Source of the DNA: Pyricularia pennisetigena
Lineage: Eukaryota; Ascomycota; Sordariomycetes; Magnaporthales; Pyriculariaceae
Assembly (NCBI RefSeq): GCF_004337985.1
Contig: NC_043742.1
Location: forward strand, 1,040,176 to 1,104,175
DNA: 64,000 nt
Direction of reading: 5' to 3'
Part shown: piece by piece, positions 12,969 to 25,141 of the stretch
How the letters are laid out: every line of letters starts with the position of its first letter
How positions within the stretch are numbered: the stretch's first letter is position 1
Notes under the pieces: generated by a model
The model's database searches: none
What the model saw: the letters and a program-made list of their open reading frames with translations, nothing else
Told to the model about the DNA's origin: nothing
Translations under genes and position numbers: made by a program

Positions 12969-15891
12969 ATGACCCAAGGGAAAAGCAAAGTCTACAAACC
13001 AAGGATGTTATCACCTCGCCTACTACTACTGCAACAAGTCATCCTTCTTTTACAACCAGAGCTGGCCGCCGGCGATAGACTCCACGGACTCCAGGCAAGA
13101 GCGAACGGATTTTCGGATTTTGGGCAGCAACTTCTCCAAGGCGCCATAGGGTTCGGGCAGCAGATAGGTTTGGTTCCGCCCGGAGCGGGCCAGGGACGAC
13201 GAAGACCACCAGCAGCAGCGCCTCCAGCACGAGCGCCGGCACCAGAACCAGTAGCGTCACCAGAGCCGGTAGCATCACCAGAGCTGGTAGCATCACCGGA
13301 ACCGGTAGCATCCCCAGAGCCGGTAGCAACACCAGAACCAGCTCTGCCTCAGGTGGAGATACCATCAGCAGCACCAGCACCAGCACCAATTGTACCCCAG
13401 GCCCCAGAGATAGCGACACCGGTGATAGCACCGTTTTTGATATCACCACCTTCTCCAGCAGCAGTTTTGCCGTCTCTACCCTCGGCCCCCTTTGCGGATT
13501 TTGAATCTCGACTTTCCACCTTTGGCCAGAGACTAGGGCTGCTGCCTCCGGGGGCCGCGAGGAGTCAGACTTCACCATCGGCACAGGTTACACCGTTTCC
13601 ACCTCCTGCACTAGCACCACAGGTGCCAACTACGACGGCCGAGGTCACGTCGCCACCTACCCCGGCTGCTCCGGCTCCGACCACCCCACCCCTATCGCCG
13701 ACCGAGCCGCCGTCTTTGCCGTCTTCATCTTCTTCTTCTTCTTCATCTTCTTCTTCTTCTTCGTCTTCCCTGTCTTTGGCCAGGCCGACTACTCCTCCGC
13801 TCTCGTCGACTACCGCGGGGCCTGTGGTAACTGCGTCAGCATCATCGTCTTCTGTACCACCGGCTCCAGCGAGTCTCACAAATATCCCGGCTGCAGAACC
13901 AAAGCCCCAGACGTCATCAGCGGCTCCATTCATCCCCTTTTTCCCTATAATCTCCATACCACTACCGCAGCAGACGCAGCCAGCGCAACCAGCACAGCCG
14001 GATCAGCCAACACAGCCGGATCAGCCCCCGCCAGGCATCAGCGCAAACTCGACTTCGCCAGGCGGGCAGCAGGGACCCGGCATGGAAGGAGGCAACAAGC
14101 CGGTGGCCCGCATCACGGACTTCACGCAGGGCTCGTTCCTGGGCGAGGTGCCGACGCGGGACGTCGACCTGCCGCTCACCATCATCTTCCTGGTACTGTT
14201 CATCGCGGGGGCCGTGACGCACATGTCCATCTACCAGACCAACTCGAGGAGGGGCCACAAGTTCCTCTTGTCGGACGTCATGTTTGACTTTTGCGTGGTG
14301 CGGTCCTTGAGCTGCATCTTTCGCATCGCGTGGATCTTTCAGCCGGTCAAGGGGGTGATTATGATGGCTGTGATTCTGCAGACGGGAGGGTAAGCTATTT
14401 TTATGAGTTGTTGGGTTTTATCATCTTGTTTTGTTTTATTTTTTTTTTTTTTATTTTTCTCTTCTGCCCCTGCAACACCTGCTAACACATCAAAAAAAAA
14501 AAAAAAACACAAACAGTGCCGCCGTTGCAGCCCTACTCAACATCTTCTTCGCCCAACGCCTCCTCCGATCCATGCACCCCAAGGTAGGCTGGCACCCGGC
14601 GGTGGGGCCCGTCACGACGTTCCTGGCATTCTCGGTGCCGGCAGCAATCATATGGCAGATCACGCACATGTTTGTGTTGTTCTTCACGTCGGTCGACAAC
14701 ACGGACCGCGCCAGCATCATCTCCAAGGACCTCGAGGCCGGCTCGGCCTACGTGCTCTTCCTGGTGACCTTTCCCATCCTCGTCACGTGCGTGGTCACCG
14801 GCTGGCCCGGCCCGCGGCCCGAGCCCTTTGGCGTGGGCGACTGGCGCGTCAAGAAGAGCATCGTCCTGGCCAGCGGCGCCCTGCTCACCGTCGGCGCCGC
14901 CATCCGCCTCTCCGCCCTGGTCACCCCCGAGGTGCCCGGCGGCCACAGCCCCATCTTCAGCCGCGCGACCTTCTACACCACCCAGTACATGCTCGAGATC
15001 TTCGTCGTGGCCCTGTACGCCGCCGCCCGCGTCGACCTGCTCTTCTTCGTGCCCAACGGCAGCTCCAAGCCCGGCGACTACTCTGGCCGCAACCAGGCCG
15101 CCGCCGCCGCCGCCGCCGCCAACGGAGAAAAGGGCAAGGGTGCGCCGCTCGTGCTCCGCGACGACGTCGAGGCCGCGCTGGACCGCCTCGATGCCCCCTA
15201 CGAGATCCTCCGCAACCCGCCGCCGCTCGAGACCCGCGGCCTCCCGCCCGGCCGCGACGTCGTCTGGGCCCTCGTGTCGGTCGACAAGCCCGAGGGGGCC
15301 GGCAAGCGGGGCAGCACCAGCGGGCCCGGCGGCGGTGTGCGGGGCGGCAACGTCGACGAGCGGTCGTCGTCGTCGTCGCCCAAGTCGCCGCGGGTGCAGC
15401 GCGTGTTTGCCGACGGGGACTCGAGCAGCGACAGCGACGAGTACTACTACTACTCGCCCACGCAGCCCGGGCTGCGGCCGCCGGTGTGGGTGCGTCGGTC
15501 CGGAGCAGCGGGTGGTAGTGGTGGTGGTGGTGGTGGTGGTGGTGGTGCAACGACGGCCCGCGAGGTGTTCCCCGACACGCTGCCGCAGCGGCCGACGCGG
15601 GTGTCGAGGCGGGCGTCGGTGCTCGAGGCCATCAGGCCGCGCATCATGCGGGCGCGGCAGGAGGAGCAGCAGCGCGCCGCGGCGGCCGCCATGGCCACGG
15701 CGGCCGCCGGCGACGCTGGCATCCCCTCTCCGCCCTCGCCCGTGTGGTCGTCTTCGCCGGATCGGCCGAGCTACGTGTCGTTCTGCGACGAGGAGGACGA
15801 GTTTTACAGGCGAGCCGTCATCCGGGAGACCATCCCCGTGTACTTCCCCGGGGCCGAGAGGAGCTCCGAGTCCTTCATGTCAAAGGAGTAG
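12969..15891 (+). CDS. DUF3112-family seven-transmembrane protein (class C-like GPCR-like) with long Pro/Ala/Ser ectodomain
   Basis: Predicted seven-helix plasma-membrane protein of the fungal DUF3112 family, often annotated as class C-like G-protein-coupled receptor; ligand and coupling are unknown. Two exons (12969-14389 and 14517-15891) flank a 127-bp intron with a T-run and an A-run; the product is 931 residues. A signal peptide is evident after Met13 (LLLLQQVILLLQPELAAG), so translation may start there (13005). The ectodomain of about 380 residues has a six-residue repeat EPVASP, a Ser16 run and two related modules ending GLVPPGAG and GLLPPGAA. The first helix starts near residue 401 (LPLTIIFLVLFIAGAV) and six further hydrophobic segments follow, ending with YMLEIFVVALYAAARV. 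The cytoplasmic tail of over 200 residues is low complexity with Ala8, Gly-rich and Tyr4 runs. Family call is from the helix block. Confidence 0.82.
13241..13343 (+). repeat. 18-bp coding minisatellite (EPVASP units)
   Basis: About five and a half copies of an 18-bp unit inside the ectodomain exon, encoding EPVASP with variants ELVASP and EPVATP. The third-position variation between copies shows it is not a very recent expansion. Confidence 0.85.
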
Positions 15892-16671
15892 TGTGTGTCT
15901 GCTGGCTTGGAAAGAATTTGACTTGGTCTTTTTTTTTTTTGTTCATGGATGTGCCACATGTTTTGCGCTGATAAAATCAAAAAAAAAAGAAATTTGTCCA
16001 GTGTCCTGTTATGTGTTCTTCAAAGTGGAATGTTCAGAGATTGAAATGCGTGCGTTTGTTTCATTGCGTGACAGGATAACGAGACAGAGCTATGGGCGAC
16101 GACATCAGGTTGTCTAAATTGAGCAAGAAAGCCAAGGCTCAGACTGATCCTTGTAAGACTCCCTACTACATCTAAATTCTACAACCGTCAACTTCGGCTT
16201 GTGCTTACCGCCTAGTGAGTTTGCTGGCGCATGTAGTAAATTGCGGCTTACGTAGTACAACGTTAAGACAAGGCACTCATCAGGCCACGTCCGTATGAAC
16301 GTATGGGCCGTACTGTGGAGATCTCCCCCATACTTGAACCAAATCATTCTTGGACGACGGGCTAAAGTTAGGTCGTCGGTATTGTTCCGTTGAAGGAGAT
16401 TAGCAGTAGATGCCGGAGATAATGTCAAACATGTGCCCTAAAAGAAAACCACAAAGAGACCAAGGTAGGTCGACGAACTAGAAACAAGTTCTGGAATAAA
16501 TCCATGCTAACAGCCTAACACTAGCGCAGGCAAAGGAAATAGCGACTTCACTAGACAAGTTTTGGCCTCCTCACGTGGCTAAATTCCAAGGAGCTACCGT
16601 TGAAATCTAATCAAAGCCATGTTAGCAACCCTATTCCGTCTACCATGATGGGGGTGCCGGTGGTAAATAGC

Positions 16672-16702
16672 GTGTGTGTGTGTGTGTGTGTCTGTGTGTG
16701 TG
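16672..16702. repeat. GT dinucleotide microsatellite
   Basis: About 15 GT/TG units with a single TC interruption. Confidence 0.95.
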
Positions 16703-19700
16703 TCATGGACGCCGGACATTTCAGGAGCGGGACAAATTACAATACCGGGTCCCAATATAGTCATGAGCATATCCATGAATCATCAACTTTTGATTACTGC
16801 CCGCTCTGACATCTCCTCGGAGAACTTCCGGCGTGCTTTCCCTTGGCCGTTCCTATCTGGAATGTGTGATTAGAAGAAAATCCAATATCAACTGCAGGCC
16901 AAGCATCGCGGGTACCAAATTGAAACAAACAACAAGACCTACTGACGAGGAGACACGTCGCCAAAGTCTGCAATGCGCACAGTGACGAACCCCAAACGGG
17001 AACTACAGACACACCTTCTCGTCCATTGGATGACTGCTGCTACCGAGGGCCTGATATACGATATATCTCGGCCAGTCAGAGTTCGAAGCTTGACCGCTCC
17101 TTGGGAACTTACAGGAAGGGCCCAGGACGTCCAGTCAGGGTGGCTCGAGTGCATGTCAGCGTCGTATCCGTACGTGTATTGTTTCGGTTCCTAAACCAGC
17201 AAGATGAATACATACGGGGCCTACCTGATGCTGCGAAGGTGTCGTCCCGGAATCAAACCATGACTTGATAGGCTCAAACTCAATAATTTGGGGTAAAAAA
17301 AAAGGGGGTTTTCCATGTAGGGAAGCGATATGTGGACAGGCTTCCTTATCGTCCCCCTCCATCTGTGAGTTCTATTTACTCACTCACACCCTCCGGCATA
17401 CTCCGATACTAACCCCCCTGGGTGGGTTCTGCAGGCTAAAATGGGCTTAATTTAGACGAACCAGACCGACGGTATTCGACTATAGCCTTTGAATCTTATC
17501 GAAAGGAAGAAAGAAAAACAGTCTTAATAAAATCCCATAGAAGTCTGTTAATAGATGTTGCATTGGGGAATGTAGAAAAAGAAAAGGAAAAGCAAAATCA
17601 AAGGTGATACGGCAAGGAGCAGTGACCAAAAAAGAACCAGAGAAGAAAAAGTACCAAGAGGCAGAAGAAAGACCCTTGGCAGAAAGACGGGAAATTCCAC
17701 CCCCTCGAGTGGAATCCACGGAACCTCAGCCGGTTTCCCAGAAAAGAACAATTCAAACCCCACCCCACCGGCCAAGCAAAGACCGTAGACTAGTGCCAAA
17801 TCTAGACTCGGAAACTAAACGATCCGGCCGGCTGGGAAGCCTCCCACGACCAAAAAGGAAGAAGGCTTCAAGGGCTTTTGGGAAGAGGCGGCAACCTGGG
17901 GGAGATAGAAAAGTGCCCGCCGCCGCAAGACACAGTGTCCACCTGACAAAAAAAAAAAAAAGAAAAAAGAAAAAAGAAAAGAAAATTAAACGACAAGGAG
18001 CGGCCATTGGGGCCAGCCACATAATGCCAAAGCGGCGATTACTGAACCTGACCACCACACTTCTCGGGAGGCAACGTAGCGAGCTCGTCAAGATGGGAGT
18101 TAGGAAAGGGGGGCGGGAGCGGTTCTGCGACTTGTCATTTCTTCCAGACCCGAACTGGTGGTCCCGGAAGTTGTTTGTCCCCCCTTTGACTGACATTGCC
18201 GCCCGACAACAACCAAAAAAAAAAGTCCCATCAAAAAACCCACCGGATGTTGCTCCCGAAGTGGGGGAAATAGACAAAGAAAGGCGGTACAACCCGGATG
18301 ATGGGACGGCACGGGGTCATGGTCAGCATTGATCAGAGCATGGGGCGAAAAAAAAAAAAAAAAAACACCAAAAAAAACAGGGTCCTTTGATCCAATGTGA
18401 TGGGATCTTTGCAGTTACCCTTGGGATATGAAACAGTTCGACGACCGGGGAGGGAGCCTTTGCTCCAAGATGAGACCTTGTTTTTGAAAAAAAGGAGAAT
18501 CTGGCTTGGGCCTTGTGGTTGGCAGTTCCTCGGGGAGGGTGTAGGAAATACATGATAACATGATATCTTTTTATCCCGCCACGACCTGAAAGAACCACTC
18601 CTCTCGCGTACACCACTCGTGCTACCCGTGGCAAAGGCAACGGACAAAAGGGTCCTCCCCTCCCCCCCCCCCCCCTCGACCATGCTTCTTGCAACCGGTC
18701 AACTAGATCGAACCGGTCTGCAGATTATAAAATGAGATGTATGCTGACTCCTGCGGCGTTGAGGGGATCGAGAAGCTGCGATATCCAATCATGTGGGCGG
18801 GAGGGTAAGGGGGTTGGAGTTGAGTCCTGGGGCTCGAGTCTTGTCGATGGGCGGCGCTTTTACTCCGTCGAAACGGGCCAAAAGATCTTGAGGGCGAAAA
18901 AGGTGTGAAGGGAACCAGGTTGATGGGTAAACAATGGTGGCTGGGGGAGGGGGAGGGCGCTCGGAGAGAGAGAGAGAGCCAGATGAAAAGGCGAAGGGGC
19001 GAGCCAAGTGGCCAAAGGGGGAGACATACATGGCAGCGAAAGCCTTGTACGGTACGAAATGAGTGCATAAACCAGACTGATCTGTTCCTCATTGGGGAAC
19101 CAAACAAATGCGTTGTGAGGGTCTCATGGGGGCTACTGTGGAACGACAACCTTTGGATGCAACACTGGAGGTCCGGCATGAGGGCACAAAGGGGATCAGG
19201 TTCGTCACACTGGCTCATCAAATGTACTGTATTACTCAACACAGACTTGGCAGGGCGCCTTTTGATATGACCTGCCAGTTATGTTTAATCCGTTGATCAA
19301 TATGCTCCCCCCTGAAGATGATTCGAGCCTTTTCCATACGAGTAGAACATAAAACTTGGGAAACCACTGTTGAACGTGGCAGCCCGGGGATCCTTGGATA
19401 ATAAAAGAAGAAGAAAACAAAAAGGATTGTAGGGGTTGAATACTCGTAGACATCTTGTCCAGAACCAAGATTAACCGGGTAACGTCGTCTTGTAGAGTGC
19501 TTACGGACATGTCCGACGAAAACTAAACGTGGTAGCGCTGTTTAAAAGAAAAATATGTGACGAACATTCGGTAAGAGGTTGTATTATCCTGCACATCATT
19601 CTTTGGGTGGGGTCCCCGGTTTGTAGTTGCCGGAAGGTTACCCGGAAAGTGAGAGACAGAAAAAAAAAAAAAAAAACACCGACAGTAAGTGGGTGCCCTG

Positions 19701-22700
19701 TGCGTGGACCTTACGGGACTTGCACGGCGGGCTCGGGGTTTCCCGTGAACGGAGCATATCACCCGGGGGAATGATTAACCAGAAGGAGCAGGAGGCAAAA
19801 CGAAGAATACGAAATGAAACGATATACGATACTGAGTGTTGGGGGTTGTCGTTCGGATCGAGAAGAAAAAAAAAAAATGGAGACCTCGACGGGTTGGTCG
19901 AGAACCAGAACCTGGGTCATCGAATATGCTACCTGCTTACGTTGGATTTGCCCGGCTAAGACGTCTAGTCTAGCCTCCGCCCGGGGATGCAGGAGACGTT
20001 GTCCGGTATAGCCCTGCTTTTAGAACATGGCAATGCACTACCGTCATGATTTACCACTTAGGTAGACGTGCATGTCCATATTTTCTACAGTGGCAACCGC
20101 GGAGGGATCCGGTAGCGTGCAATCCAAGAAATAAACCCAGAAAAAGTACCAAGAACAAAAAAAAAAAAAAAAGTGCAAAGATTGACGGGAGCTAGCAAAT
20201 CCGTCGGTCGGGCCCGTGTACGGTAAAATTACGTTTAATCCCGAACGAATCCTATTTATGCAGGTGCGGGTGGGAAGCAAACAAAAAAAAGAAGAAAAAA
20301 AAAAGTTCCCTACATGCAGTGCCGAACCATGGCGGAATAAAAAAAAAATGCAACATCGATGTCATATGTTTGGTTTGTGACGACAAAAACATCAAAAAAT
20401 CATGCCATGATCGTCAGTGACCGTTGTTTTCTGGGATCAATTATGGTTGCCTTCATAGACATATTAGATCTTGGTCCAAGGGCGGTTGTTAGACAGGAAC
20501 CCCCCGATCTTTGACCCGATGGCTGAAACTCTGAAGATCGGAAACGTGGGATTGGGCAGGGCATGGGGAATAAAATAAATCCCCCCAAAGAGGATTTTGT
20601 CTGTTGGTTAGGGGGTGATTTGGGGGTTGCCCTGATGTGGATATTGCCGTGGGAATCGCAAAGTCTTGGCTTCTTTGTCATTCAACCTGTTGGAGAAAGG
20701 AATAAATGGCCGCGCTTATTCTTCACTATTACTTACGTAACATGTCTTGGAAAATTCTACCGCGATCTGGTTTCCTAATAACGCTACATTGACAGGGATT
20801 AAGAAAACACGGAGAACTCCATCTTAACCCCGGATGAGTTGTGGCTTTTGTGTGGTGTGGGAGACTGACTGCTGCTACCTTGTGCGTCGTGGTGGGTGTG
20901 CAGGTGAATGGGGAAACAAGAAAAAGCAAAAGATAAAAAAAGATCCAGGGCAGAAAGACCCTGACCACCCTGGAAAGATCCGTATTGCATGTAGAGTAGT
21001 GGAGTTTGATGCATCAGTATTTTATGTGATTATATTTGCTAGCGACCACTACGGATAATCCCATGAAATCTCGTGATTTGGATCTCTGAGATTCATTCAC
21101 TCACTCATTCATTCATTCAATCATTGCAAGCTGGAAATTTATCTATTATTCATTTTTTTTTTTCCCCAACATATGCTGCTGTGCCGCAGAGATCTCGCAT
21201 CACTTGATACCTTGGATACCCATCAGCCCGGTACTAGGGACCCCTGCAAGCCGGCACCAAAAGCACCTGTAGCCCGCCCGTTTGGATTTTGCGATTACTG
21301 ATCACAGGGGTCTTTTTTTGGGACATGCTCAAGAGGCGTTCTTGGCAGCACAAAAAGATTCAAGCCCTGACGTCTGTGAGATCACTACTCGCTTGTATCT
21401 TGATGCTAGAACTTCTATGCGAAAAGTAAGGAACTCCTTTTTTTTATTGTCCCTTGCCCTTCGCGGTATTTTTCCCAGCTTGTCTTTTTTGTCTCAAGCC
21501 ACCCGACAATCATCCATCATGACACCTGCTATGGGCTTCTTGGTCCCAATCTTCAAATTCCATGTTTTTGTTGCCTGCAATGGCGCTTCCCTGGCGAACT
21601 CGGGACTGATCCTATTGGCGAATACCACATTGCTACTCATGACTTTTCTAGGCGCCAGTTTGTTTCATACCTATTGCTGGCCAGCTAAGCCCTACTTTGC
21701 CTGTTTCCCAGGTGAATTAAGAATATGTCCCGGTGCAACATTGGTTGTTTTTCGTTTCTTCTCTTCGTTCTATTTTGGCTATCGGATCCCCATTTTTGCT
21801 TGGCGCTAGCAAAAAAAGAGACTAAGTAGTTCTTCACTCAATCCTGGAAGCCAAACCCGCCTTGACGCCTGCGTTTTAGAACCCCTACCCACCATCTTCC
21901 ACGGCTGCATGTCGCTTCTGGCCGTGAGATCCACATTCCCTTTCACAATTTAGTAGTTTAACACAAAACAAAGAAAGAAAAAAAGACCGTGCTAGACTCT
22001 TGAACTGGACCCGGAAAGTTCCACGGGAAATTGAGATGATGGGAAGATCGACGCGGCATCGGACGAACTCCTATACGGGTAGTTAGTTCCCTAGCGGTCG
22101 AATCACAGGCGGCCAAGTGAGTGAGTAACTTAGGTCCGGGTCTAGTATTTTGACCGGAGAAAGACGATATGGAGACAGATACTACCCAACCCGGCCCTGT
22201 AGAGCGGAACCAAATAAACACTCTATCCCATATCGGGCATGCGCACGTGTTTCGCAGCAAGGTCAGGTCGAATCGAATCTAGGGGGGGGGGTGTAAGAAT
22301 ATCATCATATCGATCGCAATCGCATCGACCCGCCATTCGTCCCCGATCTCCCGGACCCCATCCATCATATCCCCTTTGCCGCTTCCCAAGATATTGGGAT
22401 ACTGCAGTCTTATTTCTCGCTGTCTTCATTCCCCCCACACCCATGTTTTCACCCCCTCGATGCACACCCTGATACTCTTTGTCTTCTTTACTTCTTTTTT
22501 TTTTTTTCTGTTTTATTTTAATCCTTTTTTTTTTTTTCCTCCCTGTCTCTCTCTTTGCCTGCCGAATAAAGGGTCCCCAGCTTGCCCGAGTCAGTACCGA
22601 ATTTCCACTAAACTCGTTCGTATTTGACCGCAAACACATGGCTGGTCTACTAGGCTGCAAGTTCAACTTTTTAAGCCTCATTGCGCCCTCCCGCACGAAC

Positions 22701-23308
22701 CCGGAGAGAAAAAGAAAGAAAAAAAATACAAACAGCTTCGTCATCGACAGGCCCTATCCCTGCTCCTCTTTTTGCTACCTTGTCTCCATCATTTTCGTCC
22801 GCCGCAATCAATTAGCAACCCCCATCATTAACCATCCTCAAGATGCATGTTTATGTACTGTATAACTAAGTGTGGCACTTTTAAGGAAAAGCAGGGGTGA
22901 CGGACAGTATCATTACTTTGGCTCCAAGGCCCGTCCTCCTCGGTGTCCTCCCCCCCTGCGAAAATGGATGTCCCTTTACAAACTATTTGAGACCCTGTCT
23001 GCTACCCAATTCGTTGCTCTGCATCTTCAGCTTTCATCTTCAGATATACACTCGGAACATATTCATTAACGTCATTCCCGGTATTCGACACCCCCCTCCT
23101 CGAAAATCTCACGAGAAGAGGTGGCAGGATTATTGGGTGATACTAGTCGCCCCCGATTCAGCCTCCTCCTAACCCATACTACCATCTATCACTTGCCGCT
23201 TCTGTCGAGGTTGCAGCCGCAAATATACCCTCAGGAGTTGGTGAGGGTGGCATTCTGTGTAACCAACATAACCCCTTCAACAAGACAGCCAAGAAAAGAA
23301 AAAAGAGG

Positions 23309-23330
23309 AAAAAAAAAAAAAAAAAAAAAA
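23309..23330. repeat. A22 homopolymer
   Basis: Run of 22 A within a purine-rich stretch upstream of the velvet-like gene. Confidence 0.95.
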
Positions 23331-23717
23331 GACAAGCGAGGCAACTCTCCTGGTCCACACCCTCTGGCGTCGGGACCGAGTTTCTTGTTTTTCGTTGTTT
23401 CCGTCTACTGGTCAATGGTGGTCAATCCGAAAAAAAAGGCGAATATAAAGGTCGTGATAACAACCGCTCGTTGACAACAAACCACCTCCTCTCGAATCCA
23501 TACCGCGCCCCGTGTCGTCTGTTCTACAAAAGATTCATCTCGTTGTCCCATCCGCAATCGTCGCCACCAGTTCAAAGGGTTTTATTCACCTCCCGCTTTG
23601 ATCATACGCAGGACTTGCTCCCTTTTCAGCTCCGCCACTTCATGAGACAAAGGTTCATCAAGTGCAAAGGCTCGTCAAGTGCAAAGCCTCGACACGACTC
23701 ACAGACCAGCAGGCCAA

Positions 23718-23725
23718 TATAAAAA
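23718..23725 (+). promoter_or_regulatory. TATA box candidate for the velvet-like gene
   Basis: TATAAAAA lies 167 bp upstream of the ATG at 23892, with CCAAT immediately before it (23714-23718). The leader that follows is A/C-rich with an A-tract near 23862-23876. Assigned from motif and position only. Confidence 0.45.
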
Positions 23726-23891
23726 GGCTCCAACAGCTTCAGACCTGGGAACTCAACTACGACAGATATCCAAACCAACCTTCTCTCCCATTTTCACATC
23801 TACTATCAAAACAACCTTGACACCTACAACAAGAAGAACCTCCACTTGTACAGCAAGAAACAAAAAAAAAAAAAAACAAAACCCAGCCACA

Positions 23892-24619
23892 ATGTCTGCT
23901 GAAGATAACCAAACTTGTATTGGTGAATTCACCGTTCAACCCGTCTGCCGCGCCCTTCCCTGCTCGGGCCTTCCGCCCGTTGTGGTGCGGACCGACAACT
24001 TCATGCGAGGGGCCGATGCTGTGGTCGGCATGTGCATGCTCCTGGAACAGGACGGCAAGACCCCCGTCGAAAACGTCGTCGACGCGAGCGGCAACTCCCT
24101 GGAGAGCTTTTTCAACGTCAACCAGGGCGCCGGCCTACAGTGCCATGCGTCGGAACCGGTCTTCGACCTGAAGCTGTTTTCAAAGACGGCCAGCAGGCGC
24201 GGCGGGGGATCGTCGTCGTCCAGCGCCGCCGCCGCCGCCAGCGGGAAGAAGAGCATCTACTTTGGCTTCAGCGGCCTCGCCATCGCCTGGCCTGGCACTT
24301 ATACCCTCGCCGTTTACGTCTGGGTCTACCCTAGACCCGGCCCGAACGGGGAGGCCCCCGAGCCCTACTTTGCTGGCCAGGTTGTTTCTGAACCAATCGA
24401 GGTTGCTGATGGCGAGGACCCCGAGGAGCGTCCCAGTAAGCATTTCCCCTCTCCCCCCCCTTTTTTTTCTAATTCTGCAAACGGACAGTGGAACCATCCA
24501 TCCCTTGGTTTACAAACGCTGACATTGTTTTGATATAAACAGCCAAGGAAGAGAAACGCATCCTCAGTCGTATGCGTAACATGGCCATCATGTCCCACTT
24601 CAATATCCCGCACCAATAA
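23892..24619 (+). CDS. Velvet-domain-like protein
   Basis: Two exons (23892-24435 and 24543-24619) flank a 107-bp intron (GTAAGC donor, AAACAG acceptor); the product is 206 residues. The pattern recalls the fungal velvet fold of developmental regulators: VQPVCRALPC near the start, a PPVVVR strand, a later FSGLAIAWPGTYTLAVYVWV block comparable to the velvet F-x-DL-x-IR-x-PGTYRLRF motif, then VVSEPIEV. The end, PTKEEKRILSRMRNMA, is a basic helix. The similarity is distant, a Ser/Ala-rich insert interrupts the domain at about residues 104-118, and I see no nuclear signal. ATG 23892 was preferred over the in-frame 23679 because it lies after the TATA candidate and has context CACAATG. It is the last gene before the AT-rich block. 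Confidence 0.6.
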
Positions 24620-24898
24620 GTTGCGCCAGGCGAAGCTGCTGATGATGAGCTGATTGATGCCGGAGAGTCAATAAGCAAAGCATACGGGTGCTGGATACAT
24701 GTAAAAGGGCTTTGATTGATTGATTTCTTTTCGTTTTTCCTTTGTTATTTGTTGTTATCTGCGCCGAATCTGGACCACTGCATCCCTGACATTTGCCACG
24801 TGATTCGCCCCGCTTTTGTTCAGGCTTTTCAGGCAAAATTCACCCGCGCTCAGGCTGTGTTCACCCTCGCTCAATGGTGGCTCACCTTGTTCAGTCAC

Positions 24899-25141
24899 TG
24901 CTCAGTCGCTATTCAATCGCTGTTCAGGCTGCTCAGGCGTTGTTTAGTGTGTTCAATCGCTGTTCAATCGCTATTTAGGCTGTTCAAGCGTTGTTCAGTG
25001 TATTCAATCGCTGTTCAGTCGCTATTTAAGCTGTTCAGGCGTTATTTAATGTGTTCAATCGCTGTTCAGTCGCTATTTAGGCTGTTTAGGCGTTGTTCAA
25101 TGTATTTAATCGCTGTTTAGTCGCTATTTAGGCTGCTCAAA
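24899..25141. repeat. 51-bp minisatellite at the composition boundary
   Basis: Tandem units of 51 bp start at 24952, 25003, 25054 and 25105 (the last is partial), with a degenerate copy before them from about 24899. The consensus contains TTCAATCGC, TGTTCAGTCGC, TATTTAGGC and TGTTCAGGCG sub-blocks that themselves look like diverged 9-11-mers. Because 51 is a multiple of three, a frame stays open through it and encodes a 17-residue periodic peptide; this is probably coincidental. TTCA turns into TTTA increasingly toward the right end, as expected if RIP reaches into the array from the AT-rich side. Confidence 0.85.

Larger units (their letters stand above)
15892..23891. other. Eight-kilobase gene-free region with homopolymers and microsatellites
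   Basis: No gene supported. Long open frames (17604-18332, 18703-19242, 21282-21809) are low complexity or lack family features. Repeats seen are GT/TG near 16672-16702, A15 near 17947-17961, A17 near 18349-18365, C14 near 18662-18675, A17 near 19660-19676, A15 near 20158-20172, an ATTC/ACTC tetranucleotide patch at 21091-21123, T-rich tracts at 22494-22540 and A22 at 23309-23330. The last kilobase is pyrimidine-rich and probably serves as promoter and 5' leader of the gene at 23892. Confidence 0.55.

Noticed and set aside
14403..16117. Long alternative frames overlapping the second exon of the DUF3112 gene
   Set aside because: They are Arg/Ala/Pro-rich shadows of a GC-rich coding exon; the seven-helix frame joins exon 1 through a proper intron.
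17604..18332. Open frame of 242 codons, Lys/Arg/Pro-rich
   Set aside because: Created by an A/G-rich low-complexity stretch with a long A-tract encoding poly-Lys; the reverse frame is open for the same reason.
18703..19242. Open frame of 179 codons, minus strand
   Set aside because: Ser/Pro/His-rich text with no family resemblance in a pyrimidine-rich region.
21282..21809. Open frame of 175 codons with hydrophobic segments
   Set aside because: T-rich DNA gives hydrophobic residues by default; no conserved motif, no intron signals, no context.
24716..25120. Open frame of 134 codons with a 17-residue periodic peptide
   Set aside because: The periodicity comes from the 51-bp minisatellite, whose length is a multiple of three. 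There is no promoter, intron or family evidence, and copies change by C-to-T as non-coding RIP would.
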